Assembly: GCA_020650975.1 (NCBI GenBank)
Contig: JAIPMN010000731.1
Span: 1 to 42,229, forward strand
Source of the DNA: Apostichopus californicus
Lineage: Eukaryota; Echinodermata; Holothuroidea; Aspidochirotida; Stichopodidae
Length of the DNA stretch: 42,229 nucleotides
Direction of reading: 5' to 3'
Positions within the stretch are counted from its first letter, which is position 1; every line of letters starts with the position of its first letter. The translations under genes and the position numbers were made by a program. This document shows positions 1-10,293 of this stretch, piece after piece. The notes beneath the pieces are model-generated. The model was not told the DNA's origin, made no database searches, and was given only the letters and a program-made list of their open reading frames with translations.

Positions 1-2050
1 CAGGAACATCACAACATGATTACATGATAGATATACATAGACTCAGAGTCTCGATATATAAGGAAATAAACCAGCATCATCACAACATGATTACATAATA
101 GATATACATCGACTCACCCAGCAGCTGACTTGATTGGAAGGAACAAGATACTCTGTTCAAGGCTACTGTAGGCACAATCACAGAGTCTCGATATATAAAT
201 AAATAACCAGCATCATCACAACATGATTACATAATAGATATACATAGACTCAGAGTCTCGATATATAAATAAATAACCAGCATCATCACAACATGATTAC
301 ATAATAGATATACATAGACTCAGAGTCTCGAAATATAAATAAATAACCAGCAACATCACAACATGATTACATAATAGATATACATAGACTCAGAGTCTCG
401 ATATATAAATAAATAAACCAGCAACATCACAACATGATTACATAATAGATATACATAAACTCAGAGTCTCGATATATAAATAAATAAACCAGCAACATCA
501 CAACATGATTACATTATAGATATACATAGACTCAGAGTCTCGATATATAAAGAAATAAACCAGGAACATCACAACATGATTACATGATAGATATACATAG
601 ACTCAGAGTCTCGATATATAAGGAAATAAACCAGCAGCATCACAACATGATTACATTATAGATATACATAGACTCAGAGTCTCGATATATAAGGAAATAA
701 ACCAGCAACATCACAACATGATTACATTATAGATATACATAGACTCAGAGTCTCGAAATATAAATAAATAAACCAGCAACATCACAACATGATTACATGA
801 TAGATATACATAGACTCAGAGTCTCGATATATAAGGAAATAAACCAGCAGCATCACAACATGATTACATTATAGATATACATAGACTCAGAGTCTCGATA
901 TATAAATAAATAACCAGCAACATCACAACATTACATAATAGATATACATAAACTCAGAGTCTCGATATATAAATAAATAAACCAGCAACATCACAACATG
1001 ATTACATAATAGAGATATACATAGACTCAGTCTCGATATATAAGGAAAAAACCAGCAACATCACAACATGATTACATTATAGATATACATAGACTCAGTG
1101 TGTCAATATATAAATAAATAACCAGCAACATCACAACGTGATTACATAATAGATATACATAGACTCAGAGTCTCGATATATAAATAAATAAACCAGCAAC
1201 ACCACAACATGATTACATAATATATACATAGACTCAGAGTCTCGATATATAAATAAATAAACCAGCAACATCACAACATGATTACATAATACATAAACTC
1301 AGAGTCTTGATATATAAGGAAATAAACCAGCAACATCACAACATGATTACATTATAGATATACATAGACTCAGAGTCTCGATATATAAATAAATAAACCA
1401 GCAACATCACAACATGATTACATAATAGATATACATAGACTCAGAGTCTCGATATAAATAAATAAACCAGCAACATCACAACATGAGTACATAATAGATA
1501 TACATAAACTCAGAGTCTTGATATATAAGGAAATAAACCAGCAACATCACAACATGATTACATTATAGATATACATAGACTCAGAGTCTCGATATATAAA
1601 TAAATAAACCAGCAACATCACAACATGAGTACATAATAGATATACATAGACTCAGAGTCTCGATATATAAATAAACCAGCAACATCACAACATGAGTACA
1701 TAATAGATATACATAAACTCAGAGTCTTGATATATAAGGAAATAAACCAGCAACATAACATGATTACATTATAGATATACATAGACTCAGAGTCTCGATA
1801 TATAAGGAAATAAACCAGCAGCATCACAACATGATTACATTATAGATATACATAGACTCAGAGTCTCGATATATAAATAAATAAACCAGCAACATCACAA
1901 CATGAGTACATGATAGATATACATAGACTCAGAGTCTCGAAATATAAATAAATAAACCAGCAACATCACAACATGATTACATAATAGAGATATACATAGA
2001 CTCAGAGTCTCGATATATAAGGAAATAAACCAGCAACATCACAACATGAT
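1..2050. repeat. 71-bp minisatellite, about 28 copies, in a CTDSPL2 intron
   Basis: The unit starts CAGCAACATCACAACATGAT and includes TTACATAATAGATATACATAG, the palindrome AGACTC-A-GAGTCT and a TCGATATATAAATAAATAAAC end. The first full unit is 71 bp (1-71). Copies vary at fixed points (ATAAATAAATAAAC or ATAAGGAAATAAAC; ACATAATAG, ACATTATAG or ACATGATAG) in interleaved order, with some short deletions. The array starts left of the window and ends near 2050, upstream of the exon at 2194. It also makes a spurious - strand ORF at 1618-1827. Confidence 0.95.
117..182. other. 66-bp non-repeat insert inside one minisatellite copy
   Basis: In the second copy the repeat reads GACTCA up to 116 and resumes with GAGTCTCG at 183. 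The 66 bp between resemble no part of the unit. The break is at the centre of the unit's palindrome. No target duplication longer than CA is seen. Confidence 0.7.
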
Positions 2051-2193
2051 AACATTAGCTAGAAAGTTCAATGTGTTAGGCTGATAACAACATAGTTTAT
2101 GTGTATTAATTCAGACATGAAGTTAGCATGCCAGTGGCATCCAAGGTACTCTTTCCATGACAGTAAAGATAAAATCTCTGTTTTTCTTTACAG

Positions 2194-5100
2194 ATCCAAA
2201 TGGCAACAATGTCATGATGCCATCCCAAGGATCAAATCATGTTATGTACATAGAAGAAACACCATCCCAAGGATCAAATCATGTTATGTACATAGAAGAA
2301 ACAGGTTTTGACTCCGACTACAATATGGAAGAAGAGTATGAATCTTTTGATCCGTGAGTAAAACTTATTTATGAAAATTTAAGGTAAATTATGGTAGCAA
2401 ACAATGTCAAACTTATACTGAAGAGAAAAATATTCCACACTGCTAGTTAAAACTCCCATCTCATTATCTTTCCCCTAACTCAAGTTATGTTTGATTGAAA
2501 GTAACCTATTTTGACTGGCTAAAAACCAATAACTTCAAAAGACAGCTTTTTTGCAGAAATGTGCTCTTCCTTTGTAGATAAATTATTGACAAATTATAAG
2601 AGAATCAAAGTAAATTTCCAGCTGAAGTGACCTGTTGACATCATTCATTCTGATGTTCCCAGCTGCATTCACAACATTTGAGAAATTCATATCATTGCAA
2701 TACAAAATGCCATGAGGATGTGGTTTTGCCTTCAGGAAGTTTGCTAAGAATTCAACTGCAGAAACCAGAAATGACATTTTTAATGTTGATGGTGGCCCTC
2801 CCTGTTAATACCAGGTCAAACATTGTTCGAGTCAGTAGAAATGTCAAGTTTTGTTGTATGCTTTGCACTTGTAACCTTATTCTGTTAGTCTGTTGCTGTT
2901 CATGATGGAGTTACATAGTGATGCCAATACTAATGTTTATATCTATTGGTAATGATAACTTGTTCTCCTTTCAGATATTGTTTCATTAAACAGCTCCCAC
3001 CATTGACAGAAGAACAGAAGAGCAGGATCCCAGCTCTGCCACTGAAAACAAGGAGTGCTCCAGAGTATTCTCTGGTTCTTGACTTGGTTTGTACTCATCT
3101 TATTACTTTAATGTGAAAGAAAGTAGTACATATCTGGCATGTCGCTCTCTGTCATGTCAAAACAGAGTATCACAATATGAGCTTCAGACACATTTACTTG
3201 ACTACTTGAAACCTTTGTTTCCTGATCCTTACATTACATGCCTACTTTAATACATTATGCCAAGGAATGACAGTTAAAACCAGTGATGGGATCCAGGGAG
3301 ACCATCTCTAACTAGAAATGCGGAACTTTTGCGATATGAGTTTTTGTACAGTTGGTCACATTCTATGTGTTGGTCACATTCTATGTGTAGGTCACATTCT
3401 ATGTCTTGGTCACATTCTATGTCTTGGTCACATTCTATGTCTTGGTCACATTCTATGTCTTGGTCACATTCTATGTCTTGGTCACATTCTATGTCTTGGT
3501 CACATTCTATGTGTTGGTCACATTCTATGTGTAGGTCACATTCTATGTGTTGGTCACATTCTATGTCTTGGTCACATTCTATGTGTAGGTCACATTCTAT
3601 GTGTTGGTCACATTCTATGTCTTGGTCACATTCTATGTCTTGGTCGCATTCCATGTGTTGGTCGCATTCTATGTCTTGGTCGCATTCTATGAGTTGGTCA
3701 CATTCTATGTGTTGGTCACATTCTATGTGTTGGTCACATTCTATGTGTTGGTCGCATTCTATGTGTTGGTCGCATTCTATGAGTTGGTCGCATTCTATGT
3801 GTTGGTCGCATTCTATGTGGTGGTCGCATTCTATGTGTTGGGATATAGAGGTGCACACTTGTAGGTCAGGAAATTTTTTCATAGTTTAGTAAACTAGAGC
3901 ACCAATGATGTAGTAGTTCAACTAATATAAAATGTAGTAACATTGCATGTGTCTGCAAGCACATTGAAAAACTGCAAGTGAAAAAGATTGTTAAAAAGAT
4001 ACTAAAATAATGCTGCACTTTGGCATGCATCTGCCTTTGCAGATGATCTTGAGAACAAAGTGATATTGAGAACAAATCAAACTGAATATTCGATTCCATC
4101 ACACATAGGATATCTTTCCAATTTTATTACTAACAAATTGATAGCATCTACTGTAGCAATATCAACAAGTCAAATATATTCCAATCAAATTAGAAGTCAG
4201 CAAATCAGGTCACGAGGCATTATCTGCAAGTCCAGTCACAAGTCCAAAAAATGTGACTAGGGTCTGAGTTGCATCCAAGTCCAAGACTGCTATAAGTCCA
4301 ACACTGCTTTACATACAGCCTAACAAAGAGTTATATTAGTTAGGTTTTATGTCATAATGAATGGGCACCTGGGGACTGACCATGCATTGCAAACAGATTC
4401 ATGGGAGTCATTCCCATCCTGATGAAAACTGCAGAAGACGTCAACAGTTTGAGATAACCCTGGGGGATATCAGAACCAGACTTTTAGTTATAATATGTCC
4501 AAAGGCAGTGATTACAATTAACCAAATAAACTAAATAAACACTGTAAGTACTGCATTGCAAGTACTCATGTATTACTTGCATCCCTAGGTACTTCAGGAA
4601 TAATTGATTTATTTTTAATAGTTTTGTATTTATATTTCAGGATGAGACTTTGGTTCACTGTAGCCTAACAGAGCTGGATAATTGCAGCATGTCCTTTCCA
4701 GTTCTTTTCCAGGATGTTACTTATCAGGTGAGTTCACAAGATTTGACAATGAGTGATAATAAATGCTTAATAATTTTATCAAAGTTATGTTAGCTTTATC
4801 AATGTTATTCATGCAATATGCCAGATGTAGATAAATGAGTGATATGGAGAAATATGGCATTCCTCGCTTTCCTATACAATCAGATTTAGTGTTATGCACA
4901 GTTGGTATTTGGGTGAAAGCCAAAACTGGTCAACCACAAACTTGAACTTAGATGTTCATTCAATGGGAAACATTCACTCTTGGTATGTGGTATAACTGAT
5001 TGAAGCTTATGAATTTAAAAAAAAAAGGTGCAAAAATTCCATCCCTCACGTTTTGATACATGAAAGTCTAGTTTTCAAATGGTTAACTGCTGCAATATAT

Positions 5101-8100
5101 GTGAACTCTCCAAAGTATCAACAAATTATATCCTTAACTCCTACAAACTAACATTAAAGAAAAATAAATCATTTAGGGGATGGGGGCAGGTGGGGGTTTT
5201 TTCCCATCATTCAGAAATTGTTTGCGAGGATGGAAATTTCAGTGTGAGGGACGGAATTTAGGGTGCGATGGACGGAATTTCAAACAACAGTTTCATGGGT
5301 CAATTTAATAAGGGATCGCCAGGTGACAAGCCCAGACTTTTCTGAAACTGAGTTCAATTATACACCTCGTGTAGTCACATAAATATATAGCTCTGTATTA
5401 ACCAAAGTTGTCCAAAACCTGTTGCAGATATTTCACTGAAATGTCATTGTGATGATTTTTTCCCAGTTGCAGACACTACTAACTTTCACTGCAATAACTT
5501 ACAAAGCTCAGAAGTGATTTTTGGGTTATTCTTTGCCAAGAATTCAGAATCTAATGTCAAACCAACTATGACAGTATTAAAGCTGAATTCACCTAAAAAT
5601 CAAATTTTCACTTCAAGAATTCTTTGTGCAAATTTTCGAGACAATTGGTCTTACAGTGTCTCAAACCAGCAAGTGATTATTCTCTGGCCATAGAGCTGTT
5701 ACCAAGATATTAATAATTACTAAATGAATTCTCAAATGATCGAACCACTAGACTTCAAAGTTTGTCCCACAGTTTTCTTTGGAAAATTGTCCCTACATCA
5801 GAAGGTCAAAACTTTGTCCCTATACACTTGATCAATATAATGACATAACCTGTAATAACATCACCCAAAATTTAGCTCCATACACTATGCAGTGTCTAAC
5901 CATCTGATAATTTGTTCAAAACTACTCTTTACCTTAAATGTGTTACAAAAATCTGATTTTGTGTGATTTTTACTCTGATTTTGAGAAATCATGATTATTC
6001 ATATATGTTTCAGATTGCTAACTATTCAGAGTCAGGCCATAGATTTCAGCCAGTTGGGATAATTTCCTAATGCTAATACCTCTCTAAACTGTCTTACCAT
6101 ATCATGCTTTAAAGCACTGGTATTGACAGTACAAACAATTCCTGCCCTTGATCTGATAGAAACATGATATTCATACTGCTGGTACTGACAGTACAAGTGC
6201 TCTGAAGGGGGACATGACACTACAGTATAGAAAAAATAGTCCCAACTGGTTGTAGATTTCAATTGCCCTGAAACATTAAGAAGCATGTTATTAACAACTA
6301 AAATTACTACTTTTACCAAACTACAAAAGTGTATTGGGAAATTTGGGGGTTATTACTGTATGAGGGTGGCATCGATTACATATGGCATATATTGTGCATG
6401 GCTACTGTACATTCATGTCTATAGCTAAGGAAGACTTAGTACAACCATTTGCAGAGGAATGATAGGCACTTACATTTTGGTCATGAATGTCAAATGTCAT
6501 ATTTCACCTGTCAATGGGTAACCATGTGGCCATGAAGTTAACATGTTTGATATTGTACTTTCTCACCAAATATCAACATTTTCACTTTACCCCAGATTAG
6601 CATTTTTTTATTTGTGAGGATATTGAATTTCATGTTATAATAGCTGTAAATAGACTGAAATGCAACTTATTATAGGATCCTTATACTGTAGTCCCTTCTT
6701 GTTTTGTCAACATCATTTTCCTCTTTTTCAAAGTATTGTACAATATATTAATCAAATTCTGTATAGCCTACTGTGGTAGCCACTGGCATTAACTTTCGTT
6801 AAGCTGTATCCTAATTTTAATATGTTTGAGTTACTAGATGGTGTTCTTTGTCATTTGAATGATGCATTTTCAATATTAAATGGGCTGTAGCATGCTTGAA
6901 ATTTCAACAGGTCCCGCTTGGTGGTACTTGTTAAGAGGAAGATTGAGGGTTATTCAAAATGTTGACCAGACAGCAGCACGTCTGCCACTACCCCTCCCCC
7001 TCTCCCCCACCCCCTCCTTCCTCCACCGTGAATGGTTGTGTGATTTCTTTTTGTATTTAATATGCAAAGATTGTAGATTTTTAGTGGCTCTATCTCCACC
7101 TCTAGTTACATGGGGAAAAATTCTGACCCTTTTTTTTTTTGGCAAAGGTGCATAATATTTCAAGTTATCGATGAGAATTTTTAAACATTATTTAATCAGT
7201 TTGAGAAGGGCATTGAACTTGTTATAAATATTGGAAAAACTATGTCAACATTTGATAAAAATATGACAAATGTATGATGGCATGTAAACTCACTTTGTTG
7301 CATTCCGTCCCTCGCACCAAAAAGTTTTCGTTGCCATAGCAACATGCTACATCTTAACAATGTTTTGATTCTAATGTTTTGTTGTACATGCATCTTTTTG
7401 TTGAGTCAACTACTTTAAGGTAACTTATTTTACAACATTTAAGCAAATACAATTGAAAATGTGTTCCAATTCCATCCCTCACACAAAGAGAGTTTGGCTT
7501 TAACCCATTTAGAAGCAATCAGAGTATAAATTTATATCTACCTTACAGGTATATGTCAGAACCCGCCCCTATTTCCGAGAATTCCTTGAGAGGATGTCCA
7601 AGATGTTTGAAATCATCCTCTTTACTGCCTCGAAGAAAGTATATGCTGATAAACTGCTCAACCTGCTGGACCCTGATAAAAAGCTTGTCAGGTAAGTTGA
7701 ATATGAATGCATTATAGTATTTATGCCTGTGTAGGCAATTAAATATGCATTCAAGTCCTTGATGGTGAAGTGCTCCCATCATTCACATTTGCTTCTTTTG
7801 GAAGAGTTGCTAAATGTTGATGAAGTCCATATGCAGTCAATTCAAGTAGACATGATGGTGGTATTGCTGTTAAACATATCGATATACCAAATGTATGATC
7901 CATCTTTTACGCATTCTTAATCTGAGTTTGACAAAGACACTGTGCTCATATTCAACCTTTGAGTGAGATTCAAAATTTTGTTTGCAAATCCACAACCATC
8001 TTTAATAACTCTCCAGGTTTGGCACAGAGGGCAGAGTGTAACCCATCCCATGTAGAAAATGCCCTCATCAAATCAATCATAAACACTGGCACCCAATATT

Positions 8101-10293
8101 GTTCAGCTTTTCCGTGTATCAAATGAACACTGTCTGTTGTTAGCTTCTGTCACAATGAAAGCTTAACAACCTCCTGATTGAAAATGATGATTGTGAAATG
8201 AATAGAGGAGAGAGAGAGATGTCAAAGGTCGTGTTAGGTCACCATGGTCAAGTATGAAATCATTGTAAACAGGTCCACATGAGTACAAGAACCTTCTGAT
8301 TATTTGACTTTTGTTAAATTATCAAAGCTGCAGTGTTTACATTAGATTTTCTTATATGAAATGTGGTAAAGAATCATTAAGCCTTTTGGCTTCCTGGTAT
8401 CAATTCTTAATTTGTTCATCACCTTCCTGTATTACTGTCTACTAATAACGCTGTTTCACTTGCAGACATAGACTATTCAGGGAACACTGCATCTGTGTAC
8501 AAGGTAACTACATTAAGGACTTGAACATCTTAGGCAGAGACTTGAGAAAAACAGTCATCGTTGACAACTCACCACAAGCCTTTGGCTATCAGGTAAGAAA
8601 GAAGGGATAGTCTTATGGTGTTCAACATCAACTTGTTCCAACAGCTTTGTGATTATACACATCTGTAATTATCCCAACTTGCTGAATGCTACCTTGACTA
8701 AACAATCTCAAAGATGCTCCTTTAGAACCATCTTTAAGGGATATTCCAGTCGCACAAAATGAAATGCGCATGTTAGAGAAAAATATTAGTGTAAATCCTC
8801 ATCTCAAGAGCTTGTTCCCCGCTTAAAATACTGTTGATTGAATTAAGTATATTTTGATTGGATAAAATCTGTCCTACTACAGGAATTGAATCTCAGTAAG
8901 CAGTCTGGTATGACATCATGGTAAATGTTATTTAGAAGTGTACTTTCATATATTAATAGTCTTGGAAGATTTATCCTTGAAATGTGATGGATTTGGGATG
9001 TTTGCTTAATTGCCAATGTTCACTTCATTTTTTATAAATTCCAAAAGTAAGACATGATGACATCATTCACTCTGTTGTTAGATAGGTTTGTAAAGTTCAT
9101 ATGCTGTCCATATCAACCATATGAGAATGTGGTTTTCATGTAGAGGTACAAAATATTTCTACCACATTTGTTAAGCAATCAATTTCAGCCACTGGAAATA
9201 TATCTGAGCCATGATTGTCAACATTGTACTCATGTTGTTTATGTAGTTTTCATCTTTGTTCCCTCTGCATCACAGAGGTTTGGTGTAACCTGCTGGTTTT
9301 TGATTTCTTGATAATCTATGCGATGGGGTCTGTGTTTGTGGGTCGTTCCATACAAAATCAACCAAAGTCTTGGCAGGTCACCTGTCGGATTTGACTCATG
9401 TTTGCATCAATTTGAGATATTATTTTTTTATTAACTTGCAGTTGAATAATGGGATTCCTATTGAGAGTTGGTTTGAAGATGTGAATGACAAAGAACTATT
9501 AAAGCTAATCCCTTTTCTGGAAAGTCTTGTTGATCAGGTAAGTGAGACAAAGTACCATCTTCTTTCCTTATCATCTTTGCCAGCGTCTTGTTAGTATCAT
9601 GTGTAAATTTAAACTCTTAGCATATAAGTAGAGATACTTATTACCTCACACACATTACTGTGTGTCAGGCTGGAGTTACAGATGTTGTCAAACTTAAACA
9701 ATTTTTTCAGTGACTGTTGTTCACTCTTTCCATTGAAATTTTGTGAGCTTGTTTTGGGAGAACTTTTCCTTTTTGCTCATGATAGATCATGAAGTGATGA
9801 AGCAATATAATTTGTGGTAATTTTAGTAGTAGTTTGTGAACAAATTGATTTAAGTATTTGCACACAACACCATTGTTTATTTCAGTGTCAATTGTCAGCT
9901 ATGTAGTTAGTATAGGTAGCTGGTGTACCTCCCTTTCTTTAAGTGTTATGTGCCGTATGTGTGTACTGCAAGAAAACAGGGTTGCACATAAATAGGGGAA
10001 CGCAGTACTACTGTACTACGTCTAAGAATGCACCATCCAGTTGAACACTTAGTTGTTTTAATTAGTAGTATCTGGAGTCGCCAAGTTAAAAAAGAATGCT
10101 GGTGCCATTTAAAAAAACCAATTTTATTGCCAAATAGGTTCATTCCTTGAGACACACTTGTCCAAATGATAAATCTGGTGTGAGTTACTGCATCTTTTAT
10201 AACTGCCTTCCGTTTCTATTTTTTCAGCAGGATGATGTAAGGCCTCTGGTCAGGGAGACATTTCGTCTTCATGAGCTTTTGCCACCAGACTAA
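2194..10293 (+). CDS. CTDSPL2: CTD small phosphatase-like protein 2, 3' seven coding exons (5' partial)
   Basis: Coding exons are 2194-2353, 2975-3086, 4641-4727, 7549-7691, 8466-8592, 9442-9537 and 10228-10293 (TAA). All have AG/GT boundaries and the phases join without a break, giving the last 263 residues. The vertebrate protein is about 466 aa, so roughly 200 N-terminal residues lie left of the window. Recognisable blocks in order: [24 protein letters not shown], the DxDxT nucleophile motif LVLDL/DETLVHC split between exons 2 and 3, [66 protein letters not shown] and the ending RLHELLPPD. These are the FCP1-homology (HAD-type) phosphatase core; family members are Mg2+-dependent Ser/Thr phosphatases acting on nuclear phosphoproteins such as Smads and the Pol II CTD. 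The first exon holds an exact 42-bp duplication, and the last exon has a CAGCAG acceptor. Confidence 0.95.
2222..2305 (+). repeat. Exact 42-bp tandem duplication inside a CTDSPL2 coding exon
   Basis: Two identical 42-nt copies encode [14 protein letters not shown] twice in frame. The segment lies just before the acidic [16 protein letters not shown] stretch, N-terminal to the phosphatase domain, where the family is poorly conserved. No base differs between copies, so the duplication is recent or an assembly artefact. Confidence 0.95.
2354..2974. other. CTDSPL2 intron, nothing notable
   Basis: AT-rich intron between a GTGAGT donor and a TTTCAG acceptor. No coding or repeat structure was seen. 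Confidence 0.7.
3354..3841. repeat. 18-bp satellite, about 27 copies, in a CTDSPL2 intron
   Basis: The unit is GGTCACATTCTATGTSTT. The left part is uniformly GGTCAC with CTT or GTT/GTA endings; from 3642 on GGTCGC variants are mixed in. As 18 is a multiple of three and the unit lacks stops in several frames, it opens long artificial ORFs on both strands (SHSMCW, VGHILC or IECDQH hexapeptides). It lies between CTDSPL2 coding exons at 3086 and 4641, so it is intronic. Confidence 0.95.
3842..4640. other. Rest of CTDSPL2 intron with AAGTC-rich dispersed repeat
   Basis: Around 4150-4310 the sequence repeats AAGTC, CAAGTCC and GTCACAAGTCC. Similar sequence in the opposite orientation lies in the CTDSPL2 3'UTR near 11040-11160 and 11690-11860, so this is probably a dispersed repeat. 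Nothing else is recognised. Confidence 0.45.
5032..5281. repeat. Inverted GTGAGGGACGGAATT motifs, possible small inverted-repeat element
   Basis: AAAATTCCATCCCTCAC at 5032-5049 faces three 20-bp tandem copies of the complementary motif at 5224-5240 (GCGAGGATGGAAATTTC), 5244-5260 (GTGAGGGACGGAATTTA) and 5264-5280 (GCGATGGACGGAATTT). The same motif in the left orientation recurs at 7301-7318 and 7469-7484. A short inverted-repeat element with tandem end motifs would explain this; no target duplication was confirmed. Confidence 0.5.
5282..7548. other. Long CTDSPL2 intron with a polypyrimidine tract
   Basis: AT-rich intron with no exon found. At about 6986-7027 there is a dense C/T tract (CCCCTCCCCCTCTCCCCCACCCCC-type), giving G-quadruplex potential on the - strand, and a T10 run near 7131-7140. 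Two further copies of the ATTCCRTCCCTCRC motif lie at 7301 and 7469. Confidence 0.6.
7692..8465. other. CTDSPL2 intron with a dispersed-repeat fragment
   Basis: No exon seen. GAGTACAAGAACC near 8281 matches a motif of the dispersed family at 35965-36700. Confidence 0.4.
8593..9441. other. CTDSPL2 intron with dispersed-repeat head near 9255-9350
   Basis: No exon seen. TTCCCTCTGCATCACAGAGG followed by a TGTGTTTGTG stretch looks like the hairpin head of the dispersed family at 33185 and 35965. Confidence 0.4.

Noticed and set aside
1618-1827. 69-codon - strand ORF
   Set aside because: Entirely inside the 71-bp minisatellite; the apparent protein repeat mirrors the DNA repeat.
1-2050. CRISPR-like array
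   Set aside because: Units are contiguous without unique spacers and lie in an animal gene's intron.
3274-3889. Long ORFs (up to 202 codons) with IECDQH, SHSMCW or VGHILC hexapeptides on both strands
   Set aside because: They are products of an 18-bp intronic satellite lacking stops in several frames, located between proven CTDSPL2 exons.
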